The position numbers were made by a program, and so were the translations under genes. Of a stretch of 34,115 nt of DNA, positions 8,062-16,534 are shown piece by piece. How positions within the stretch are numbered: position 1 is the first letter of the stretch; each line of letters opens with the position of its first letter. A model generated the notes under the pieces. That model was not told where the DNA came from. It made no database searches and saw nothing but the letters and a program-made list of their open reading frames with translations. The stretch is from IMG/VR virus record IMGVR_UViG_3300004457_000126, positions 1-34,115 of that record; one strand, 5' to 3'. Source of the DNA: a virus.

Positions 8062-8457
8062 ATGAAAACAAATTTAGATAAGTTTTTTAAAACTGATGAT
8101 GACCTAGAGAAAAACGGCGTGTGGTTTGACATCTCAAGCACTACCGGATTTCTCCTGCGTCCGTTCAAGGCGTCTAACCCTTCTGTTAAAGCTGCGATGG
8201 CTCAACTATATAAGCCCCATTCAAGACAGATTGAAATGGGCACTCTCGACGATGATAAGGCTCTGGAAATTAACGTAAAGATTTTCGTTAGAGCGTGTCT
8301 AGTTGATTGGAAGGGCGTCGAGATTGACGGAGTGGAAACAGAGTGTACCCCAGAGGTAGCGGTTAAGTTTTTTAAAGCCCTACCGGATTTGTTTATAACT
8401 CTGTGGAACCACACTCAGGACTTTAAAAACTATCGAGAAGAAGTGGGAAACTTTTAA
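8062..8457 (+). CDS. Tail assembly chaperone, short form (lambda G analogue)
   Basis: A 131-residue protein with a GGGGAG ribosome site. It precedes the tape measure gene and lies in the place of lambda G. Like other tail chaperones it has no clear catalytic motif; it starts KTNLDKFFKTDDDLEKNGVWFDI, with a RPFKAS segment typical of this group. It would bind the tape measure protein and help recruit tube subunits. Its last codons contain the slippery heptamer GGGAAAC read as G GGA AAC, just before the TAA, allowing a fraction of ribosomes to continue into the -1 frame. Confidence 0.8.
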   Translation: MKTNLDKFFKTDDDLEKNGVWFDISSTTGFLLRPFKASNPSVKAAMAQLYKPHSRQIEMGTLDDDKALEINVKIFVRACLVDWKGVEIDGVETECTPEVAVKFFKALPDLFITLWNHTQDFKNYREEVGNF

Positions 8458-8852
8458 CGCGCTACCTGGTATGGTCCTATAAGTGGCGCGAAAGTTTGAA
8501 GACCGGACAGTATTACGATCTGCTAGCTAGGGGATTTTTTGAAAACAAACCAGAGGCTATCGAGCCGTATGTTGAAGGTCTTAGTTTCTACCTGGAGGCT
8601 TTTAGAGAGTTGTCGTCGTGTCGGCCTGGGGGTATGGATGTCCAGGCTATTCCGTTTACTGCTATCCATACGTACTGTCAGGTCTATGCGATTGAGGACT
8701 TCGATGATTTTTTGTATATCATCCGTGAGTTGGATACTGCTTACCTTGGCCTGGTAGAAGAAGAAGGTAAGAAGAAATCGAAGAAGGGGAGTAGCGATGC
8801 CGCCGGAAAGTCAAAGACGAGTAATACAAATACGAGTGGACGCGGGAGCTAG
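8062..8852 (+). CDS. Tail assembly chaperone, -1 frameshift fusion (lambda GT analogue)
   Basis: The downstream frame (-1 relative to the short form) is open across the slippery site, and the fusion would read ...REEVGN-LLTRYLVWSYKWRESLKTGQYYDLL..., continuing to 8852, about 263 residues in total. The only initiation codon of the second part is a TTG at 8496 without a ribosome site, and the residues encoded just before it look like real protein (YLVWSYKWRESL). The C-terminal end is Lys/Ser rich (EEEGKKKSKKGSS). In lambda the T part of gpGT contacts the tube protein. The fusion ends 56 nt inside the tape measure gene, a normal overlap. The frameshift itself is inferred from sequence architecture. 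Confidence 0.85.
8445..8490 (+). promoter_or_regulatory. Programmed -1 ribosomal frameshift signal
   Basis: Slippery heptamer GGGAAAC at 8445-8451 is in the X_XXY_YYZ register. It is followed by a 6-nt spacer (TTTTAA, containing the zero-frame stop) and a stem with arms CGCGCTAC (8458-8465) and GTGGCGCG (8483-8490). The stem is eight pairs including one U-G, with a 17-nt loop. Lambda uses GGGAAAG for the same purpose. Confidence 0.9.
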
Positions 8853-11085
8853 CACTACCCAGCTAAAACAAATAGCGTCCAGCATGGGAGACGTATCTAA
8901 GAGTACTAAAAAAATGGCCAGCGACCTTGGATTTCTCACCAGTGCGTTCTCTCTCTTTACCGGGTATTTCGGAGTAAGCCAGATAATTTCTTTCTCGGAT
9001 GAAATGCAGAACCTTAGTAACCGACTGGTCCTACTGACAGGATCTCAGGAAGGCGCTGCCGCGACTCTACAGAGCCTACTAAAATTGTCCGATAGAACTA
9101 ACACCTCCATAGCGGATCTATCACAGACGTACACAAGGTTGTCTGTGTCTATGCAGGGAGTTAACGCTACCAGTGAGGAGATGATAGCGTTTGTAGAAGT
9201 ATTAACCAATACATTCAGGATTGCTGGGGCGACTACTGCGGAGACTCAGTCAACTATCATTCAGTTAAGCCAGGCGTTTTCTAGCGGTACATTGAGAGGC
9301 CAGGAACTAAGATCCGTAATGTTACAGAACGCCACGGTAGCCGGACTGCTGCGGGAAAAGTTCGGTAAAAACTTATTGAAGGATGCAGAGGCCGGGCTTA
9401 TCCGGGCGTCAAGCGTCCTGGAAGTTTTGTATAACAACCAGGAAAAAATAAATGAATCGGCCACTAAGCTAAAGCCAACTTTCGAGCAGACTTTCGTAAA
9501 GACTCTCGGCAGGGTTAAGTTTGAGATCGGGGAACTAAACCAAAGGTTTGACCTATCGGCTAAGTTCGCGGATTTAATGTCCAGTGCAATTAAAAATCTG
9601 GGATTCATAGCCGGGACTGTGGGAGCCTTAGCCATACCTCTAGTAACAGCTTCCCTTATCTCTATGGGGACTTCCCTACTGACGGTTAATCCATACGTAG
9701 TTATCTTTACCGGGGCTATAGCACTTGGAGTCTTGTCTTTAAATTACTTCGGGTCTGAGACTGATACCGTTACCCAGAAATTCTATAAGTTAAAGGCAGG
9801 TCTACTGGATAACCTGGCCTCTATTCTTGAGTGGAGAAACGGGGTAGATAAAGCAGTTCTATCCGCCACAAATTTTTTCGGAATAAACGATAAACTGATA
9901 AACCAGACTGATCTAAATTATGGGTTTACGGTAGGACTACGGCAGCAGGAAGCGGAGGCCAGAAAGCTAGCTAACTCTGTAGAACTAACCCCCGAACAGA
10001 AATTTAAGGATGAGTTAAAAAGTCTGGTAGATAAACTAAAAGCCATTGACGCCACTAACTCAGAACAGGCCAAGGCTAAAAATTTACTGGCCGACCTTAA
10101 CAAAGAATATCTTTTCGGGACTCTTACCGTTTCCGACTACAATGATAGACTGGCAGGAATAGAACTTACTAAAGTTAATCAGGAGTTTGTTGAGGGTAAG
10201 AAGGATCTAGACGCCTACACCGCTGCGCTTAATGTTATCGAGGGGAAACAACTCTCTAAACAATTCACTGAGGGGGCTATCTCCCTCCAAGAATTTAACG
10301 ACAGCATAAAGATAGAGAAAATAGATACCCTAAACGCCAAGCTAGCCGAGGGAAGCATAAGCCTTATCCAGTATAACGATGAGTTGACAAAGGTATCCGA
10401 TAAGCTAGGAGCGGGAGGAGTATTCGCGGTAGGCACCCAAAGATACTTAGACTCTCTAGGGACTACCGCTAACCAAACTGCCGACGCAATCAAGACAGCC
10501 TTCGGTGCGCTTGAGACTTCCTTCCTGGGATTTATCAAGACAGGTAAGTTTGAGTTTAGTAAATTCGCAGAGGCAGTGCTGGATGACTTACTGAAAATTG
10601 TTATCCGCGCCTCTATCCTCCAGCCACTAGCGCAGGGACTAACCGGATTGTTTACCGCTGCTCCCACAGGAGCGGCTGGTGGAGCCTATACTCAAGTCCC
10701 AAGTAATGCTGGCTTCGCTAAAGGCGGAGCATTCGGCGGGGGCAATGTTATCCCCTTCGCTAGAGGTGGACTGGTCAACAGCCCCACACTCTTTGGATAC
10801 GGGAGCGGTAAGAACGGGATCATGGGAGAGGCTGGCCCAGAGGCTATCCTCCCACTGTCTCGCGGTAAGGGCGGTAACTTGGGAGTACAGGCTTCCGTTA
10901 CTCCGGTGACGGTTAACATCATCAATAACACCCCGTCAGAAGTCCAGACCAGAGAGACCACTGGTCCAAGCGGCGACAGACAGATAGAAATTCTAATCGC
11001 CAGTAAAGTAAAAGAAGGCATAGGATCGGGAGTCTACGACAGGGCACTAAGCCAGTCTTACGGACTACAGAGAAGGGGGTCATAA
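8797..11085 (+). CDS. Tape measure protein
   Basis: A 762-residue protein starting inside the end of the chaperone fusion. Residues ~60-170 hold the tape-measure N-terminal domain (LVLLTGSQEGAAATLQSLLKL, then TSIADLSQTYTRLSVSM, then LRGQELRSVMLQN). Residues ~265-325 are hydrophobic with two or three potential membrane segments, as expected for a protein that enters the host envelope. Residues ~435-537 contain four 26-residue repeats. The C-terminus has the typical GYGSGKNGIMGEAGPEAILP motif. In this family the length sets tail length; at ~1.5 Angstrom per residue this predicts a tail of roughly 110 nm. A phage lysin domain is not evident. Confidence 0.92.
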   Translation: MPPESQRRVIQIRVDAGASTTQLKQIASSMGDVSKSTKKMASDLGFLTSAFSLFTGYFGVSQIISFSDEMQNLSNRLVLLTGSQEGAAATLQSLLKLSDRTNTSIADLSQTYTRLSVSMQGVNATSEEMIAFVEVLTNTFRIAGATTAETQSTIIQLSQAFSSGTLRGQELRSVMLQNATVAGLLREKFGKNLLKDAEAGLIRASSVLEVLYNNQEKINESATKLKPTFEQTFVKTLGRVKFEIGELNQRFDLSAKFADLMSSAIKNLGFIAGTVGALAIPLVTASLISMGTSLLTVNPYVVIFTGAIALGVLSLNYFGSETDTVTQKFYKLKAGLLDNLASILEWRNGVDKAVLSATNFFGINDKLINQTDLNYGFTVGLRQQEAEARKLANSVELTPEQKFKDELKSLVDKLKAIDATNSEQAKAKNLLADLNKEYLFGTLTVSDYNDRLAGIELTKVNQEFVEGKKDLDAYTAALNVIEGKQLSKQFTEGAISLQEFNDSIKIEKIDTLNAKLAEGSISLIQYNDELTKVSDKLGAGGVFAVGTQRYLDSLGTTANQTADAIKTAFGALETSFLGFIKTGKFEFSKFAEAVLDDLLKIVIRASILQPLAQGLTGLFTAAPTGAAGGAYTQVPSNAGFAKGGAFGGGNVIPFARGGLVNSPTLFGYGSGKNGIMGEAGPEAILPLSRGKGGNLGVQASVTPVTVNIINNTPSEVQTRETTGPSGDRQIEILIASKVKEGIGSGVYDRALSQSYGLQRRGS
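10099..10407 (+). repeat. Four degenerate 26-residue repeats in tape measure protein
   Basis: Units start at 10099, 10177, 10255 and 10333, each 78 nt (the last 75). They share the pattern (N/S)x(K/E)(F/Y/L)xxGxxxxxxYNDxLxxIExxKL. DNA identity is low, so the duplication is old and the pattern is kept at protein level. Each unit should add one helical hairpin-like segment of defined length. Confidence 0.75.
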
Positions 11086-11436
11086 GTGGAGACCTGGCCA
11101 ATATCCCTACAGCAGAAACTAAACGTAGACTCGTTTAGTATTTCTTTCGGGGACACTCTCGTTAAATCAGACATGGACGTAGGTCCCGCTAAAGTGCGGA
11201 GCAGGTTCACAGACGCCGTTGACGTGTGGACGGCATCTATCTATCTGGACTACGACGAGTACACAGATCTATTTGATTTCTACAAAACTACTTTAAACAA
11301 CGGAGCCAAGACCTTCTCTTTTACAGACCCTATGACGGGACTTCTAGGAGAGTTTAGATTCTCTAACCCTCCGGGGATAACCCCACTAGGCGGCAGATTT
11401 TTTAAAGTGGCTCTCAAGTGGGATAAACAACCATAA
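11086..11436 (+). CDS. Minor tail protein (lambda M-like, distal tail)
   Basis: A 116-residue protein starting at GTG just after the tape measure stop (TAAGTGG). The core pattern RSRFTDAVDVWTASIYLDYDEYTDLFDFYKT and FSFTDPMTGLLGEFRFSN matches the small tail protein family that follows the tape measure in HK97/lambda-like phages (lambda gpM, distal tail ring). It would form the ring joining the tube tip to the L/J complex. No catalytic residues are expected. Confidence 0.75.
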   Translation: METWPISLQQKLNVDSFSISFGDTLVKSDMDVGPAKVRSRFTDAVDVWTASIYLDYDEYTDLFDFYKTTLNNGAKTFSFTDPMTGLLGEFRFSNPPGITPLGGRFFKVALKWDKQP

Positions 11437-11910
11437 ATGTCAAACTCCCTATCCCCAGAATTACTGGCTCAGATATTCTCCCAGGAGTCGGGAGATCCGT
11501 TCCTTACGCTGGTCACGCTGTCGCACGACACCTTCGCTCAAGACATTCGCCTAGTTAATAACTCTAAGGACGTAGTGTCTCGCGGCAATACTTTTACTGC
11601 CTTCCCCATGAAGATCCGCCTACCTATGGACGACGGAGAGACAGCGAGAGACTTCACTATAGATTTCGACAACGCCTCTCTGGAGTTGATCGAGGAGATA
11701 CGCTCAGTCACCACGCAGATAAAAGTTAAGCTAGAAATGATTCTGGCGTCGATGCCTGACGTGGTTCAAATGGAACAGCCGGAGCTATCCATAATAACTC
11801 TCTCGTACAATGCCAGAGGCATACGGGCGGGTATAGTCCTGGATAATTTTCTGTCGGTGGAAATATCGTCGGAGAAGTACGGTCCAGGAAACTTTCCGGG
11901 GTTATTCTAA
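11437..11910 (+). CDS. Minor tail protein, DUF1833-like (lambda L position)
   Basis: A 157-residue protein whose ATG follows the previous stop immediately. It begins LSPELLAQIFSQESGDPFLT, with LVTLSHDTFAQDIRLVNN and a DDGETARDFTIDFDN segment, the signature layout of DUF1833 tail proteins. It ends YGPGNFPGLF. It sits where lambda L is found and overlaps the next gene by one base. Tail-tip hub component by family and context. Lambda gpL carries an iron-sulfur cluster domain; the few cysteines here give no sign of one. Confidence 0.8.
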   Translation: MSNSLSPELLAQIFSQESGDPFLTLVTLSHDTFAQDIRLVNNSKDVVSRGNTFTAFPMKIRLPMDDGETARDFTIDFDNASLELIEEIRSVTTQIKVKLEMILASMPDVVQMEQPELSIITLSYNARGIRAGIVLDNFLSVEISSEKYGPGNFPGLF

Positions 11911-12290
11911 TGGACGTTGACTTGAGGAAATACATTGGCCGCAGCTATGAGACATACAACTGTCTTGATCTGGTTAAAGAGTTCTACAAAGATTTCTTCG
12001 GACTCGAAGTAAAAAACTATTTCGAGGGTGCCGTCCCGGATCGTGACTCTGTTAACACCCTAATCAATACTAACCGTGGCGACTTCGTAGAGATAAAAGA
12101 TAAGAGAGAAATCAAATTCGGGGACATCGTGGTTATCCGCCTCTACGGCCTTGAGTGCCACCTTGGCGTCGTAGTCCAGGGAACAAAGTTCCTTCACTCG
12201 GCCAAAAACATCGGCAGTAATATGGATAGGCTAGAGCGGTATGACAGACTCATAGCTGGTTACTATCGACACCGGGAAGTGCCAGTATGA
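11910..12290 (+). CDS. NlpC/P60-family tail-tip peptidase (lambda K-like)
   Basis: A 126-residue single-domain protein. The presumed catalytic Cys18 is in the YNCLDLVKEFY context and His84 in ECHLGVVV, with a further His96 in FLHS. FGDIVVIRL before the His matches NlpC/P60 hydrolases. Lambda gpK has an N-terminal JAB domain that is missing here, so only the cysteine peptidase half is present. It probably trims peptidoglycan crosslinks during tail penetration, or processes tail-tip components during assembly. It overlaps the tail-tip J-like gene by 4 nt. Confidence 0.85.
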   Translation: MDVDLRKYIGRSYETYNCLDLVKEFYKDFFGLEVKNYFEGAVPDRDSVNTLINTNRGDFVEIKDKREIKFGDIVVIRLYGLECHLGVVVQGTKFLHSAKNIGSNMDRLERYDRLIAGYYRHREVPV

Positions 12291-15200
12291 TTAGACTTAA
12301 ACTATCCTTCGGAGACAATAAGCCGGATAAGACATTTGATATAGATAGCGGAGAGCTACTGCACATAGCCGTTAGTCGGGCCATAGCAGGAGTCCCCCTG
12401 GCAGACAAGACTGCCGGGGAAGTGTTTAACGTAATAGTAAATGGAAATTTTATTGAGCCGGGTCTTTGGGAATTCACTAAGCTATCTCCCAGCGACACGG
12501 TCCTAATAACTTTAAATATGGCCAGCGGAGAGAGTGGCCAGATATTCAAACAGTTCGCCCTAATCGCTATCACGGTAGTGGCGTCTGTGTATCTAGGGCC
12601 AGAAGCAGGGGCACAGGGAGCAGCACTAATCGGGGGAAGTCTACAGGTAGCGGCGGTAACTATAGGGGCCGCACTTCTCCTTAACGCGCTAATCCCCCCT
12701 CCAGTTCCTAACAGTGTCGGGTTCGGGAGCGGGGGCTATGAGGGATCTCAGGCGTTCTCCATAACAGGGCAGTCAAATAGTTCTAAGCCCTACTCAGTAG
12801 TGCCGAGAGTCTACGGCCAGCACAGGATGTTTCCAAACCTAGCGGCCAGTCCTTACACAGAACTGGCAGTAGACCCCAGGACCGGGGAACAGATACAATA
12901 TCTTTACGCCATATACGATTTCGGTTTAGGTCCTGTGGACGTTCAACAGATTAAAATCGGCGACACGGTACTAGATCCAGATAACTTCAATGACTACGCC
13001 TATCGCCTAGTAGACTTCAATAAGCCAGTGGTCAGTGAGGGTCTGTGGGACGACGCCCTGTCTAGCGCACTTACTCTATACAAAGGCGATGTGAATGCGG
13101 ACTACCTCTCAGCCGGACTCCCCGGAAACCAGGACGACGGAGACCCGGAGTCTGAGTGGAGAGTAGTTAGAACTACGGGCGTAAACCCAAGCGGCCTGGA
13201 CCAGGAAATAGTTTTACAATTCGCGTGTCAGGAAGGTCTATACGGTTACTCCTCGTCGGGACAGTTGGGTGAGAGACGTATAAACATGGACATAGAATAT
13301 TCTGTGTCCGGGGCTAACGACTGGAAAAAATATAACGATCCTACTGTATCTAAAGATTTCGACTCAGTGGGCGGACAGATAGGAATTTTTGAAATCTATG
13401 TAAACTTCGCTAAGGTAGACAACCTAGTTACCCCCGACGCCTACTACGACGTTTACTTCGTAGGGGGAAGCGGAGGAGACCTAAAAGCCCACTACGTTAA
13501 ATATTTGAAGCCGGGCAATAAACTCCTCCTAGTAAAAGACCCTACTACCCCCTTCGTAGTCGGACAGCCCCTATACTTCTTCGGGGCATTTCGAGGGAAT
13601 ATAGCTGCGATAAACTCGTACATAAATCCGGCGTTCGCTGAGATCATTATGGACAGACCAGTGCCCGGAAACTCGGTACAGTTTCCGATCTACACGTCCT
13701 ACACTCCCTTTGTTACTTTCAATCTGGTAGCGGAGCCGGTTAAGGTAATTACAAATAGTCTCGGGGTATTTAGGATTGAGGGGAGTAAGAAGTCCACCGT
13801 CTACGGAATGGTCCGATTCACTCCCATTGCGTCTGGGCAGTTTGACGTAAGAGTTACTCGTAAGAATACCTCTGGAACATACTCCTCAGTAGTGGCCGAC
13901 AATTTAACTTGGGGAAATCTAACTACTCGCATAGACCGCGCTCCCATCATCACGGATAAACGCCACGTATTCCTAGAGCTAAAAATAAAAGCCACAAGCC
14001 AGTTAAACGGGACCATCCAAAATCTATCCGGTCTAGTAAGATCCGTGTGCGATGTTTACGACGATGGGACGATGACTTGGAGTAAGCAGATAACCAGTAA
14101 CCCGGCGTGGGTATTTACTGATCTGCTAATCGGGGAAATAAATAAGAAGGCGATAACCAAAGACAGACTAGATGTAAACAGTCTGGTCGAGTGGGCTGAC
14201 TTCTGTGACGCTATCCCGACACCTCCCCCGTCTCAGACGTTTGTTGACCCCAGGTTTGAAACTAACTTCGTACTCGACTACTCAACTCCCCTGCAATCCG
14301 CACTAAACCAAGTGTCGGGGGCAGCTCAAGCTAGTTTAAACATCGTGGACGGCAAGTACGGAGTCTTAGTAGATAAGTTCAAGACCACTCCAGTACAGAT
14401 ATTCACCCCTAGAAACTCCTCCGGGTTCTCGTCCACTAGGTTCTACGGGCCACGACCGGACGCTTTGAAAATTAAATATGTAGATCCCGGATCTGACTGG
14501 AACGTCTCTGAGGTAGTTGTCTACGACAACGGGTTTGACGAGAACAGCGCAGAAGAGTTTGAGGAGATGACAGCCTTCGCGTGTACGAGTCACGAACAGG
14601 CATGGCGTTTTGGCCGTTACATGATAGCGCAGAACAAACTACGCCAGGAAACAATCACCCTCACAGTTGATTTTGAACACCTGGTCTGCACTCGCGGCGA
14701 CTACGTCCAGATAACCCAAGACGTTATGAGAGTGGGCGGGTATCCGGCGAGAGTTAAATCAGTATCCGGTAACATGATAGTTATTAACGACAGTCTCGAC
14801 ATCGACGGTATGCTTAGTTATGGATACACCTACCGGGCCGCCACTGGGGTTATTTATACCAGCACTCTCACTTCCACAGGTCCCAGTAACTTTACTCTGG
14901 CCGGGAGTATTCCAGCAGTCGGGGATCTAATTGTTATCGGAGTAGTTGGCAGCATCGTCTACGATTGTATCGTAAAGGCAATCGCTCCTAACGATGACCT
15001 CTCTGCCACTATTACTCTGACTGAAAAGGCTGACGGTATCTACGCATACGAATCAACAGACGTACTGCCAGACTACGACCCGCAGCTATCACCAACTACT
15101 AACCCAGACTTCCGTCCTCCCGGAGAAGTGGTTAACTTAGCCGTCACTGACTCGGGCTATGAATGCGCTGCCACTGGATCTGGATACACCTATTTTGTGG

Positions 15201-16522
15201 AGTTACTGTGGGCACCGCCTAATTCAGCAGTAGAGCTATATGAAATTTATGTAGACTACGGAGGCGGGTACAACCGCATAGACACTACTCGGGATAGTTT
15301 GTACCGCTACACGGTCAATACAGATTTCCTCGGCACTCTCCATAGATTTAAAGTTCTGGCAGTTTCCGCCAGCGGTAAGAAATTAGCTCTGGGCAATGTT
15401 GGGTTTGTAAGTCAGACACCCGTCTCAAAAACAACTCCCCCAAGCGATGTACCGAAACTCTATCTAGATATTACAAACGAAGTTCTACAACTGTCATGGG
15501 ATCGAGTAGCTGATTGTGATGTTAAAGAATATTTAATTAGATTCTCCCCCAGTCTAACCGCCACTTGGGAGACCACTATCCCCATATCCCGCATTGATGC
15601 AAAGACCGGGACGACTACTACCCAGGCGAGAACCGGGGCGTACCTAATTAAGGCCGTTGATTTCAACGGCACGGAGTCTGTAAACGCAGCAGCGGCTATT
15701 ACCACAATACCTAATTTGTTTAACCTAAATATTGTGGATAGTCTTTCCGACTCCCCGACATGGCCGGGGACTTTCGATAAAGTGGTCAATGCCTCTGGCG
15801 CTCTCCTACTTGATAAAGCTGTGCCAGGAGGACCGGGCGTAGGACAGTACTACTCAGAGGGTTACTACTACTACGCTAGTCTCCTAGACCTTGGGGAGAT
15901 CTACACAGTACGTCTCCAGTCCAGCATCCAATCGGAGGGATTCGCAGAGGATGACTTGATGTCAAACTGGACTACTCTCGCGTCGGTTCTTCTGCTATCT
16001 AGCACCGGAGTTTCTGCGTGGGGACTAGAGACCCAGTACCGATCCACGGACCAGCTAAACGTAATGTCGGACTGGACTTCCCTGGATATAATTCTGGCCC
16101 TTAACGAAGGTCTGTCCTCGATATTCACTCCCTGGAGAACATTTTTAATAGGCGATGCCACGGCCAGGATATTCCAGTTCCGTCTCCGACTAATCAGTAA
16201 CGTATCTAGCGTAACGCCGCGAGTATTTGACGGGACCATATCTGCTGATATGCCTGATAGAATTGAGTCCTTTGAGAATCTTATGTCTAGCGCGGGGTCC
16301 GGCTATGTGGTCAATTATATTACTGAGTATTACGGTCCTGGGACCAGCCCTAACGTCCAGATTTCTATAGACGGCGCGTCTACTGGAGACTACTGGGCAT
16401 TTGACTATAAGAATTTGACCGGATTCTCAATTAGGTTCTACGATAAGAACGCAGTTCAAGTCGCTAGGCAGTTTGACGTGTCGGTTAAAGGTTACGGTAG
16501 AAAAAATCTAAGCGTTATTTAA
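12287..16522 (+). CDS. Tail tip / host specificity protein (lambda J-like)
   Basis: A 1411-residue protein. Residues ~1-80 form a ubiquitin/MoaD-like domain (NVIVNGNFIEPGLWEFTKL, then DTVLITL). Residues ~86-104 and ~115-136 are hydrophobic helices, the arrangement usual for lambda I, so this looks like an I-J fusion. The J core follows (SSKPYSVVPRVYGQHRMFPN, then YLYAIYDFGLGPVDVQQIKIGD). Residues ~280-600 contain inserted beta domains. Residues ~940-1150 show two fibronectin III-like domains (YFVELLWAPPNSAVELYEIY, and LQLSWDRVADCDVKEYLIRF). The C-terminus likely binds the receptor or holds the central fibre. Separate lambda I gene is absent, consistent with the fusion. Confidence 0.92.
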   Translation: MIRLKLSFGDNKPDKTFDIDSGELLHIAVSRAIAGVPLADKTAGEVFNVIVNGNFIEPGLWEFTKLSPSDTVLITLNMASGESGQIFKQFALIAITVVASVYLGPEAGAQGAALIGGSLQVAAVTIGAALLLNALIPPPVPNSVGFGSGGYEGSQAFSITGQSNSSKPYSVVPRVYGQHRMFPNLAASPYTELAVDPRTGEQIQYLYAIYDFGLGPVDVQQIKIGDTVLDPDNFNDYAYRLVDFNKPVVSEGLWDDALSSALTLYKGDVNADYLSAGLPGNQDDGDPESEWRVVRTTGVNPSGLDQEIVLQFACQEGLYGYSSSGQLGERRINMDIEYSVSGANDWKKYNDPTVSKDFDSVGGQIGIFEIYVNFAKVDNLVTPDAYYDVYFVGGSGGDLKAHYVKYLKPGNKLLLVKDPTTPFVVGQPLYFFGAFRGNIAAINSYINPAFAEIIMDRPVPGNSVQFPIYTSYTPFVTFNLVAEPVKVITNSLGVFRIEGSKKSTVYGMVRFTPIASGQFDVRVTRKNTSGTYSSVVADNLTWGNLTTRIDRAPIITDKRHVFLELKIKATSQLNGTIQNLSGLVRSVCDVYDDGTMTWSKQITSNPAWVFTDLLIGEINKKAITKDRLDVNSLVEWADFCDAIPTPPPSQTFVDPRFETNFVLDYSTPLQSALNQVSGAAQASLNIVDGKYGVLVDKFKTTPVQIFTPRNSSGFSSTRFYGPRPDALKIKYVDPGSDWNVSEVVVYDNGFDENSAEEFEEMTAFACTSHEQAWRFGRYMIAQNKLRQETITLTVDFEHLVCTRGDYVQITQDVMRVGGYPARVKSVSGNMIVINDSLDIDGMLSYGYTYRAATGVIYTSTLTSTGPSNFTLAGSIPAVGDLIVIGVVGSIVYDCIVKAIAPNDDLSATITLTEKADGIYAYESTDVLPDYDPQLSPTTNPDFRPPGEVVNLAVTDSGYECAATGSGYTYFVELLWAPPNSAVELYEIYVDYGGGYNRIDTTRDSLYRYTVNTDFLGTLHRFKVLAVSASGKKLALGNVGFVSQTPVSKTTPPSDVPKLYLDITNEVLQLSWDRVADCDVKEYLIRFSPSLTATWETTIPISRIDAKTGTTTTQARTGAYLIKAVDFNGTESVNAAAAITTIPNLFNLNIVDSLSDSPTWPGTFDKVVNASGALLLDKAVPGGPGVGQYYSEGYYYYASLLDLGEIYTVRLQSSIQSEGFAEDDLMSNWTTLASVLLLSSTGVSAWGLETQYRSTDQLNVMSDWTSLDIILALNEGLSSIFTPWRTFLIGDATARIFQFRLRLISNVSSVTPRVFDGTISADMPDRIESFENLMSSAGSGYVVNYITEYYGPGTSPNVQISIDGASTGDYWAFDYKNLTGFSIRFYDKNAVQVARQFDVSVKGYGRKNLSVI

Positions 16523-16534
16523 GGAGACAGCAGA

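Noticed and set aside
8496-8852. Independent gene starting at TTG 8496
   Set aside because: No ribosome site, and coding sequence clearly continues upstream to the slippery site; better explained as the frameshift extension.
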